DNA of 64,000 nucleotides, taken from NCBI RefSeq assembly GCF_000002235.5, contig NW_022145597.1:1519501-1583500 (forward strand), in the 5' to 3' direction. Made by a program: the position numbers and the translations under genes. Positions within the stretch are counted from its first letter, which is position 1; every line of letters starts with the position of its first letter. The stretch is from Strongylocentrotus purpuratus (Eukaryota; Echinodermata; Echinoidea; Camarodonta; Strongylocentrotidae). Shown piece after piece: positions 14,201-26,200 of this stretch. The notes under the pieces were generated by a model, which had not been told where the DNA came from, did not search any database, and was given only the letters and a program-made list of their open reading frames with translations.

Positions 14201-17200
14201 TAAAACGTTACAAGTTTTACAACGAAAAAAGAGCAAGTTTCAAAAGGCAAAAATGAGAGCGATTGAAAATGCTGGCAAAATTGTCATGACAGTGCATCAT
14301 AAATGTCTTTGTATTACTTCTGGTATAGTGTTGCTTATAAAATGGTGCAAGTTTTACAACGAAAAAAGAGCAAGTTTTAAAAGGCAAAAGTGAGAGCGAT
14401 TGAAAATGCTGGCAGATTTGTAATGGCATTACATCTTTCATTGGCCAGGAAATAATGCTCGCACCAGTTTCTGGAAATCTACAAAATCAGAATTCTTGGA
14501 AATACAAGAAAAACGCGTGTTACAGAATCAACACGCATTCAAAATGGATGTCCACTAATACTTCTCGAGGTTTCAAAGAACTTGCCCCTGATGGTGCTTT
14601 AGGGCATATTCTGACGATATATGCAGATATAAAAATAATGTTAAATTGTAAAAAGTGTCGAAAGCTAAATAGGTTTGAATCTTACCGTTGGGCATGTTAT
14701 TGGTTGGTGTCTCTGGTGGTGACTTACATCTATCCGTCTTCTCTGGTGTACTAGCCTTTGACTGGCCCTTACCCATGATCTCATCCAAACCAGCCCCTCC
14801 GTTCTCTTCAAGGAAATAGGTTCGCATGGTTCCTTTACCCTTCACCACGATCTCTCCTCTCTCGCTGAAACGGAACGGGTAACCTTGAAGACATCTAGAT
14901 CGGGAAATAAAAGCAAAGAGAACAAATCTTAGCTGTATTTACACTGCAACCAAAAATATTTGAATTTCTCACATTCCGGTGTCTGGTTAGTTGCTATGCA
15001 ATTACCGGCAAAAACGACGAAACATCGGAACCGAAAAATCCACCTGTGGAGTGTGTTCTTTTTTAAACGCCTGCCTATGTTTTTTTTTATATATACGATT
15101 GTTTGAAGTGTAAAAGCAAATTTCTGTAATATACCTATTTTTGCGCACGTGACTCTTCTCGCTTCTGTGCTAAGGCATGCAGGGCATCGACGAGTCGCGC
15201 ATGCGCACTACTCACACACAATTAATCAGTATATCAGGGTTTTTTCAGTAGTGTGAATGGTCTACCGAAAAATCACGATTTTTTTTTCAAGTGGTTTTTG
15301 GATGTGTTAATGGGCCTTCTGACTATAATTGACGGAGAATTAAAAGAAAAGGAATACAATGCCTATACCGACAGCGGAACGATGGGGAATTTACAACCAG
15401 TACGGGGTGGTTGCCTCCGCACCCCCCCTTTTTATAATAGTATTGAAATCAAGTGGGTATCAGGTAAACATTATGATATTGGGAAACGTTCCATCGTGGT
15501 AGAACGTATTTTATGTCCGAAGATTGTTATAAGTTTCCATGGATTACCTTCAGTTAAAAAAAAAAAAATCCCGAAATAATTTGTAATGCCATAGACTCCT
15601 TAAAGGCATTTTTTCTTGTCTTGTTTTCAATAATTTTCCCTGGCATATTGACCAGGAGATACGTTGGTTTCATATTATGCTTGATATATAACCATACAAA
15701 CCTAGAAGATGGATGTTGGTTTTTACCTGTGAGTATGGCAGCTGAGATGGATTCTACTGGGAAGACCATGGCTCTCCATCCTGGAAGCTGTGTTGACTGT
15801 ATCACCAAAGAGACAGTATCGAGGCATCTTCTCCCCGACCACTCCAGATACAACAGGACCAGAATGAATACCAACACGAATCTACAATCAACACAAGAAA
15901 AGACCACAAATTTCATTTTCTTCTGTTTATGATAATGTGTTATAAGATTGGAATAGATTGAGTATGTTTAATAGAAGTGATGAATCGTGTAATGACCCAA
16001 CAATCTAAGAATCTAAGGACTGAGAGGCCAAGGAGAAGTACTAGCCAAACTATGGCTGTCATGTGGACCAGAACACCTAAGAAGTGAGAACCAAAACAAA
16101 AAATCAGACATACTAGGGTCGGCAATTTGGAAACTTTAAGTGGGACTGCACTACTTGTAGCTACTTGCGCCCTCTATATAGCAAACAATGCCTAAGCGGT
16201 GCCCGTTGGTCCCACATGATCCTCTATTTATTATGTTTAATAATTGAGAGCTGATCTAATGAGATAACCACCTGCCAGTGACCTTGCAGGGAGGTCTAAT
16301 CCATCCTGTCCAAACTAGTGCAGACAGACGTTAAGTGTCTCTATTGAACTTTTCGTTTGCAATAAATAAGTTGACCTGTAAGTAATTACTCACCCCGATA
16401 GGCTCTCGAGTAACCGGAGACATGACCTCCTTGCATATGAACATCATACCTAGAGCTTGGTTAGCTATTCTAGCAGCATGTGAAGCCATAGGGATCGGCA
16501 GACCTCCTACTACCATGTAAGCATCGCCTATCGTCTCCACCTGTCGTAACGGGATGAAATACATAATGTAATAAATAAATAAATAATAGTGGGTTCTTTT
16601 ATAGCGCTCATGTCGGTCAGATTTGACCCCCCTGGCGCTCCCGATTATTACCCTGGCTTTAGCACGGCTGCCATACGGCGATCTAGCATTTCAAGGAATA
16701 AATTCCTACCAGGTACCCATTTACTTCACCTGGGTGGAGTGTGGCAAATGTAGATCAATGTCTTGCCAAAGGACATACGCAATGTATTAGAGTGCCCTCT
16801 TAATTTGAAGTTCATTTCCGTCATAAATGGCAAATATCAATTCGTTGATTCATTTACTGAAACATATTCATAAAGGATAAAAAGCATGATTACCAGGGCT
16901 GTTTTCATCATGGTCCTGAATAAGGAAAAAAAAACACATTAAATGGAACTAACAAATACAGAAATTCATAAATGAACATTGCAATAGAAAACACAGTGAA
17001 AATAAGATAAACGGGAAAAAATATACAAATCACTTATCAGTAATGCAACAAAGAAGCCCCAATCGCGGACTCGGGGCTATTTGAATATGGAGAAGTGCAT
17101 TCTAGAAGGCAAAGGGATTCGTTTGAATTTATATTAGGAAAGAAATAGGAATGTTAATTGTGAGGTACTGAATCGAACTTTAAGTGAACCCCTTTAACAG

Positions 17201-20200
17201 TTTTCTTATTACACTAACTTTTAAACGATTTTTTTTTCTTTTTTCTTTTGCCCTAGGTGCACAGCCTGGTGGGCTCAGTTGGGTGACCAGCTCAAACTTT
17301 TGCTACATGGGAGGGTACCAATAGCTTCTCTCTTTCATTCTACATTTGCCACTCTCCACCCAGGTGTTAAATGGGTACCGGTAGGAAGGAACTCTTTGAA
17401 TGCTGTGAGCGCCGAAATCGACAGCCTAGCAGAGCCGGGTAATATTCGGAGCGCCTTGAGCACCTTGTATGGTCGATATGTGCGCTATATAAATATTTGA
17501 TATTATTTATAATTATTCGTCCTGGTATGTAGGGCTATCCTATTTTTACAGCCAGAGGTGTAAAGGCAATTAAAAATAGTTGACATTGTTAACAGTACGA
17601 CAATGGTAACATTCCTAACTATCATTTATTGTATTGATAACTTTACCTTATAGACATCGTGTACTGTAGTGAGTTTGTCGAATCTCGTGTAGAGAGCATT
17701 GAGCATGTTGACAATATCAATTGGACGGCATTCAGCACAAATATTGGTGAAAGACACGATATCACTGAAAAGAATTGTGACCATCTCAAACTCGCCTTGT
17801 ATAGATAAGAAAAGGAGAAAATCAAGGAGTCAAGATAATACTGTGATTGTTCTTTCTACATAGGACCTACATGCACAGTCTATGTAAAGTATGATACAAA
17901 ATCTGTTTGTACCTCTCTCAAATTTGTGTAAATGACATAGCAGGTATGAAAATTAATGTACTTTAAAGATACTATGTCCCTTTTGCAGCCAACCCCAAAT
18001 TCTGTAGAACTTTGCAGGAATCATGAATATGTCATGTATGTCCTATCTGTGAAATTTAAACGTTAGCAGTGTCCTCATATTCAAATTATGCAAGAAATCC
18101 CGTTTACTTGCTAGACTTCACTGTCAGACACTATTGAGTGACTGACTGGCTTTTTTTTTCTTTGTTAATAACATACATGAAAAGAGTTGTAAAGGGTACA
18201 TGAGCATTTGTCTACATCAATAGCCCACTTCTTGTGATGGCCAAGATTAAACTGATTGAATCTTTGCGCAGCATAAAACGTATGACCATTCGGTACAATT
18301 GTCTGAAAATCGAGACTATTACTTTTGGGCTCTATAGCCCTAAAGTCGATTTGACAACTAATAGTCGTTATTTTCCCACTTGAAGACATTTTCAAGCCCC
18401 ACCTTTTTTAGGGAAGTTCTAAATTAGTATTATCTTTCAAATGCAGTTGGAATTTAACTTTTTCATTTTTTTGGCCTGCAAATGAGACATAGTGCCTTTA
18501 AGGAGCATACGCGTGCTTCAATTAGTTTACTCAACAAGTGCTTTCACTCTTTCCCGAGAGTATACTTAGGCCAAATTTTAAAAAAAACATGTTTAGCGTC
18601 CTGTTTTTTTGAAAAATAGGAAGGAGGAGGCCCTTTTTTGTTTTTTTTCTTTCAAAATGGCCGCTCAAAATGGCCGCTAGGTACATTTTCCCTGTCAGTC
18701 GGGCTATTTTTCAAGATGGCCGCCGACAATTTTTTTATTTTTTATTTTTAAAATCAGAAAAAGATCCATTTTAGCATTGTTTTTCATGTTTTTTTCTTTA
18801 AAAAAAAAATCAAAACAAATTAAAAAAAAAAAAAAAAACGGTAAACATGTATGATTTTTTACTTGGCCTCAGACTGCAAAGTCTCTTTGTAAAAATTAAT
18901 ATGTGAAGCTCATACTTTTAATTTATAGCAGCGACATGGAAATCGGTGATACATAAAACAGGTTTTAGTAAAAAGTACACTTCCCACCCTTGGAAAAGAG
19001 CCACATCCTGTTTGCCCAGAAGATGGCGCTAGCAGCAAAGAGAGTGTGTGGTTTGGTTCAGAATTCTTGGATATATCACATCACCTGGACCGATATTGCA
19101 AGTAATTAAATATTTATCGCAGAATTCTGCACAGGGCCTAAATAATTATGATTACTGTTATTCGGACGAATAGTACAGCCTCGCCTTTCCGCTTCTCATC
19201 GGCGGTCTGTTTTGGAATCATAGGGTGTCTTTGAAAGAGAATCTTTGTGACAAAACCAACCACTACTAGACTTACTAGCCTCGATCTTGTTGCCATCTCT
19301 GAGCTGATCGGCCACTTGTCATCATGGTCTTTGTTGAAGCATATGATGAGAAGCACGTTCATTACCCTTACCATGCCCTAAACCCAAGCCCATGAACCAG
19401 CAAAGACTTACCAGCCTCGACCTTCTTGCCCTCCCTGAGCTGATCTGCCACCTGTCTCGGAAGCATGGAATGAAGAAGCATGTCCGTCTTCTTCTTCTCT
19501 GCTTCAAGTTCTCCTAGTGCACCCCGAAGCTCTTCCTAAATTAATCAGGAGTGTGAAGAGAAGGACACTGATGATTAATACAATGTAAAACCTGTTGATT
19601 TTTGTCTAAGTAGTTTTCGCGCTGCCTTTATGGTCTCAACTCTTGTTCCCTCTCATGCCTGCCACTTTATCGTGAATGGAATGATTGGAATCTGCCGTCT
19701 TCAGGTTCTCGTAGAGAAATGATAGGTTGGAGTTGAGCGGACTTTCCACACTCGCCTCCCTCCCAAATGTTCATCTATGGCTATATATTGTGAATATGAA
19801 TATGGTTGTGTGTTGAGATGTGATCCAAACTTGTGTATTATACAAAGTTCAAGTCTAACATACATGTTAGATATGTGCTCGAACAGGAGTTATCTTATCA
19901 TGCTTATTATCAATATAATTTCATTGTAGACAATCCATACCTTCTTCTGTTCAAGCTGCTTTCCGATTTCAATCTCTGCTAGTCTTTGGTGATTGAAGAG
20001 GATAAGATCTCTGGTGATATCATGAAGAGGGATATCCGATAAATGAAGGTTCCTTTCTTCTAATTCCTTCAGACTAGCAACACGAGGTGAGCAAGCAAAC
20101 AACATGGCGTCCAGGGAGTCCATCCATATCATTTGACCTATAGTACAATTGAAAGAGGTTAAAAATACCTGTAATAGAGAATAATATTTCAAGACATTCA

Positions 20201-23200
20201 TTGATTACATTCTACTCAACGAGTTTATCCAAACAAGGATACACAAAATGTTCATCAAGTTTAGCACATAACCTAGGAAATTGTGACTGAGAGAACAAAA
20301 TCTTTATTTCTAAGGGAGGATGTGAATGATTCGTTAAAATCTTTTATTATAACAAGCCATACGGCACACGACTACATTTCCGATATTTACTGCAATGACT
20401 ATAAAAAAAGGGGGGAAATACACCCAGATACTATTTTTTTAAAGTTTGTTTTATTGAAGCAGAAAATGGCATCCAGTGAGTCCATCCATATCATTTGACC
20501 TATAGTACAATTGAAAGAGGTTACAACTGCCTGTAATAGAGAATGATATCTCAAGACATTCATTGAATACATTCTCCTTAACGAGGTTGTCCAAACAACG
20601 ACAATAATAATGATAATGGTGGCTTCTTATAATAGCGCACGTGTCCGTTACGTTGTGACGCTGCCCCGATTATTACCCTGGCTTTAGCAAGGCAGCCACT
20701 GCGGCGCTCTAGCATTTCAAGGAATTAATTCCTGCCAGGGACCCATTTACATCACCTGGGTTAAGTGTGGCAAATGTAGATCAATGTCTTGCCAAAGGAT
20801 ACACATAATTTTCATGATACTCAGGGGATATAAATTGACGTTCATGAACAGTTTAACATCCTAATGCGTTTTAGCGAAATAAGTTAGATCGTTGGGTGTT
20901 TGATAGGAAATCGTTTTCACTTTAAGGCTATGACAAGGAAATCGTTTACACTATAAATATTTAGAATGAAAAGTACATTATAGGTCGTTTCACTGCTGAG
21001 CTGAGTTGTGACCCGAACAATGATTTTTTTTTGCTTGTTTGTAAGGTTATGACACTCCAAGTTCGTTCTAATCTCAAGGTATTACATGACACTTTAAAGA
21101 TAAGACCAGTTATGGTCATGCGATGGCATTGTAAAAGAAACGTTGTGGAATCGATCAGAAAAGGTTGATCATCTAGCATATAAGTATTGGTGTGTACTGC
21201 AAGGTTCTGGAATCATCAAAATGATGAGAAATTTGGCCCAGTCTTCGTAAAGTTACAAGCACTGTACACAGAAATATGTATATGGGACTACGCACACGTG
21301 CGCGACACGTGCGTTATATCTATCAAGTCCAAATATATATAATAATATACCAAATATATCAATTAGTAGGCGGTTTCTCGGCAAAATTTGTATGATCACG
21401 TATTAGTCAAAGCATATTCTTTTACATGATTGGTAATAAGAGCTTCCATTTCATTTCTTGAGAGGGGGGGGGGGGCATTTCCAAAACTGGTCTTTACTTT
21501 TAAAGGCAACGAAGTAGATTATACGATGTCGAGAAGTTTGGTGGTCTATTTCGCATGTTTTTATTATTTAGACGAGCGCCATCATGGTGCAACCATCGCC
21601 ATTTATTTGACTTAAATTTGGTTTACCTCGAATTAACTATATATGTGAACTATGGTGAACAGGAAGAAAGACAAAAACCACAGCATATTTCAGGAAATGT
21701 CTAATGGTCTATTTAACTTTCATACATAAATAAAGTAATGACGGGGTAAAAATTGAAATAGATTATATCTAAATACAATTGTTTATACAAATTGTCATTA
21801 GTTTTTCTGAGGTTAAAGAACGAGAAAAATGCCTTCCATATCTAAAAGTGACCTGGTAGAAAGAAAAGAGAGAGGGTGAATTCCCAAACATTCTCACCTC
21901 CTGCAATGTCTAATCTTTGTAAATGATGCATTACACCACCATCGTACACAAATCACATTTTCTACTACTCCCATAGTTTATCGGACGAAAGAACCCTGTA
22001 CTCACTTGATTGATTTCGAAGAAATGTGCACTTGATACTTTCTTTGAAATACTGTGGTTGAATATATTAATGTTTGAGTTGATAAAAGACTCTTATTTAC
22101 CTCTTAGTTGAAGCATTGGTTGTTCTTCGCCCCATCCGGGAATTATCATCTCTCGTTTCGTCTCCAGGACAAACTGCATATTGATGAACTTGCGTATACT
22201 GGGCACACTCCAGTCAATCTGCGGGTGCAACATGTTGAAGAGAGCGTTCACAGTGGTGTCTTCCATTGTCCGCAGCTTGGGCAGCGCCCTCTGTATGTGA
22301 ACGCCGGATTGCAGAAGTCTGAGGTTGGAGTCAAAGACGAGGTGATAGGGGAAGTACTCGCAGAACATTCGCTGGTCTAACCAGAGCTTCTCGGGGTATG
22401 ATGGACTGAAGCTGCCGTAGTCGTTGGCGAGGGAGACTAAGGAATTGACGTTGAGGGTAGCGGGGCGTTCATTGTTCGGTTTCAGTGCCTGCCTTTGTCG
22501 AACATTCTGCCAAACATAGGATTAAAATAATCGTTACAGCGTCCAATTCTTTGAATGCTTTTGAATATAAATAAATTGATACTTTTCAACAACAACAAAA
22601 TCCGAATCAATTCAATATGTTCATGAAAACGTCCCTGGCGACCATGTCTATTTTTTATATATTGTTTTAGATATAGGCTTTACTATACTATCAGCTAATA
22701 AACAAGAATAATATGAATATCAAAGCATAATATAAATTAAATCCATAATTCATTTTACCATGAAATGTACGGGTTTTTATTTGTATTTTTAAATCATAAA
22801 CTGTAATTTTTAATTCAACTGAACATTTACACTGTACACTTTAATAGAGAAAATCGAAATGCGATACGTCATGGAATACGATTCCATAAAAGCATAGAAG
22901 TTAAAATGTTAAAGAAACAACAATGGCTGATATATAAATGATATAATTGCATCGATCAATATCCCTACATCTATCACAGTCTTTGATCAACACACTGCGA
23001 GCCACATCGGTGCCAATCAAATCGTTTAAGGGCACACACAGGTACAGTTATTAGGAAATACAATTTGAAACATATTTTTCGACACATCTATGTTTTCTAG
23101 ATATTCATAATTATGAGATCCAATTTTTATATCCGAAAAAGTTGAACAAAATGAGAACAAAAGTTTACTAACAAATATTTCTGACGCGGCCGATGAAGAA

Positions 23201-26200
23201 TTCCTTTTGGGATTAAGTTATAAATGAAAATACCAAATGTCTTGTAAAGTTAACGTTAATTTTATATGTGGAAATTTGCAATCTTCGAAATTCAAACTTA
23301 ATTTCTCCAAACCACTTCATCTTGTATTCATAGTTCATCTATAAAATCAGGGAATGTAATTTGTGGTTTGTTTATTCCTTTGAGAAGAAGAGATCCTCAT
23401 ACGGCTGCAATATATTTTTTTATTTTTTCCTCATCACATCTCCAGCCAAAACCACAAGAGATTCGTTTTTAAAAACCAAGACTCATCATCATCATCATCA
23501 TCAACTTCAGGTGGCGCTGTAAAGCGCTGCTGTGGTCTTCACGAGAGTACGCCATGCAACTCTTTCACCTGCCATTTGTGTTGCACCTTTCATTCCTTGT
23601 CCAGACACTTTCTTGATATCATCAGTCAAGGATATTGGTGGACGACCTCGTTTTCCTTCTACTGCTCCTTGCAGTATTTGCTTCTCAACACCTTCAGATC
23701 TCCTAACAATGTGCCCAAAATAGTTTAGTTTTCTTTCCATGGTTCCCCTTCTGATGGTCAAGTCTGTTCCAATCTAATCCAGGACCCACACATTTGTCTT
23801 TTTATCTTAGACTCAGGTTTCCTAATTAAAATATTTCAGTACTGTTCATATTCCCAATACTATTGAACTTCAAATCCAAGTATTTCTTAGAGTGAGTTGC
23901 CCTTCTAAAAAAAGAAAAATTCAACCGCGGGTTCTTCTGACTCTACATATAATAGTCTTGTCTTGCCAAAGGACGTTAGTGCCGGGCTGGGATTCGAACC
24001 CTCAACCCTTAGATTGAGAGTCAAGTGAATGAACCACTATACCACGACACTTCTACACCACATCCACATAATTGAACAGGCTAAGCTTGAGCCTTACAAT
24101 CATTCAAAATGCATACATCACGTGACCGATCGAATCAGATCACACTTATCAGGTAATACATATGTACCAATAAGAATAGAGGAATTAAGCCGAACGCAAT
24201 GATATACTTACATGGTCTTCATCCTGAAGAAATAAATGTGCCGGAAGTCGAGGGACCAAAACAAAGAAAAATGTTGATATTAGCAATTAATATAACAAGT
24301 CATACAGAACACATGTAAAAGAAACTAGTACAATAAATTTATTTCGTATAGGTAGATAATAGAGTTTACTTAATGGTATTACAAAGGAAAATATGGTTAT
24401 ATAGTTTTGTTAAAAACAATAAATAAGTCAATATGTTGTTAGTAAAAAAATAATAAATTATAAATTAAAAGTCAAAATAATTCAACGTGTGCATACATTA
24501 GTCATACAAAATGGCAGAATACACGGAATTAGAGGGATGGGACAATTCAAGTTTAAATAATTATTTTGTGCCATTATTCAACAACAAATATAAACATATT
24601 CCTGTATTTATTTATGAGTGATATAGCTGATATAATTTGTAAGAAGGGTTTCAGATGCATACTTCGACTCTCTCTTCGCAAAATACGAGCGATAGCAAAA
24701 CGTCAAACATAGAAGTCACGTTTTGATTATGATAGCAATAATGGTGATGAGACCTGTTGCTATGTCGGATTCTCCATACTCCTCTCGTACAAATGAGTAG
24801 AAGAGACCGTCATGGATTCTGGTTTGAGAATGTGATTTTGGGGTGGTGTAAAATCATTAGGGATAAGGACATGAATGAGGAGATTAAATACTTGTGAAGT
24901 CGTTATGACTGGTATGATGAGTGGCTTCATTGAAGTTCATGCAATGATTGAGTACTGAATAAGATAACTCATCCTTGGGGATTACTGATATCATGCTTTA
25001 ATATAAGATGCAAATAAACTCTCCGTTCATGCTTTTGATCTACCCATGCAATTACGATCATTAACTATTAAGCCTACATGCCAGTATAATAATACAGATC
25101 AACACTCCCCTCAAAAAATTGGTTGACCTAACTTTATCTGAACAAGATTTGATCGTTTTATTCGACAAATTGAATCCATTGCCCTGCGAATGAGGCAAAA
25201 TACATTCTCTCCTCATAAAACAGAAATGCTGACTGCATTTGATTAAAACGAACCCCTACAAATTGAAAAGTTGTAAGTCTCAAAACAATTTGAAGTAACT
25301 GTGGAAATCATGATGCAAACGAATACGGGCAAAAATAGTATGACCAAAATGGGATTTAAAAAGATCAAATTGCGAACGAATCATTTCCCGCAATATTTAG
25401 CGACTCGGAATACTCACAAATACGTTGCAATCTCCATGAGCACTTGTGAAATTACGCGCCATTGTTTCCAGTTCCTTTAATAACCAAGTTCTCGTAAAAT
25501 TCCTTCTAAATGTAACTCGTGTTTTCACATGCTGAAATTGTATCGCAGTATATCAGGAAGCAACTGGCACAAGATGGCGAATCACCTTCGTCTACTGAAT
25601 GTTGCCGTTTTGAACCCCTTGTACAAAGACCCGAAACTGATTGTTTTATATCAAGACGGCGACAGACCTGATCGGAACCACTCGGGAGCTTTAAACAGCT
25701 ACTTATCCATCAATTTGGTTCGGATTTAGAAGAGACGAGCATAATCTTAAGCCGATTGCACAGTATCAGCTCGGTTCCATTCAACAGTGATGCTTATACA
25801 CACTCAACGAAAAAGGGAAATTCATCTACTATTTGGTCTCGTTGTGTGAAATTGTACAATATACTATTTACTTTAGCCGCGGTAAATTGACTTTCTTTTA
25901 TAATGCATAGAAGCGATTTAATCATGTTGACGTTCGTTTAAGGAGTAGCCGTGTTAAGGATTAAGCGATATGGCATTGTTAAAGAGAAGAGCATTTTGCT
26001 TATATCATTTCTTCAAAGTGATCTTCTAATTTGTTTTTAATTTAATCTTAATCTTTGTGCGTACATAAAGCTTAGTTTTGTGTTTCAGAAATTTATTCAG
26101 CAAATTTAGAAGACGTCATTTATGGAAATAACATTATGCTATTTTTACTTTAAAGTCTATGACAGCACTGTCAATGTATATCTATCATTTTCGCATCTAT

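Larger units (their letters stand above)
8224..14685 (-). other. GUCY1B2 intron 13
   Basis: 6.5-kb intron, GT-AG. It contains an A-run near 9280, a G13 run at 11845-11857, a 57-nt palindrome at 12155-12211 abutting a SINE, and a 137-bp tandem duplication at about 14165-14434. Nothing else was recognised. Confidence 0.8.
16541..17646 (-). other. GUCY1B2 intron 10
   Basis: 1.1 kb, GT-AG. It holds two SINE-related pieces in opposite orientation (16571-16790 and 17330-17505) around a unique stretch. Confidence 0.85.
20138..22100 (-). other. GUCY1B2 intron 7
   Basis: 2.0 kb, GT-AG. Contents: the duplicated exon-8 edge (20465-20597), a SINE body piece (20600-20800), a family-C MITE piece (21094-21292) and a G12 run (21464-21475). 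Confidence 0.85.
22507..24211 (-). other. GUCY1B2 intron 6
   Basis: 1.7 kb, GT-AG. It holds a LINE 3' end fragment (23475-23800) and a SINE head (23951-24050). Confidence 0.8.

Noticed and set aside
19322-19507. 61-aa minus-strand open frame rich in Arg
   Set aside because: Exon 9 read in the wrong frame and run into the intron.
22108-22380. 90-aa plus-strand open frame
   Set aside because: Antisense shadow of GUCY1B2 exon 7.
23989-24050. Possible tRNA gene (perfect B box)
   Set aside because: No closed acceptor stem or normal anticodon arm; the same head recurs joined to a SINE body.
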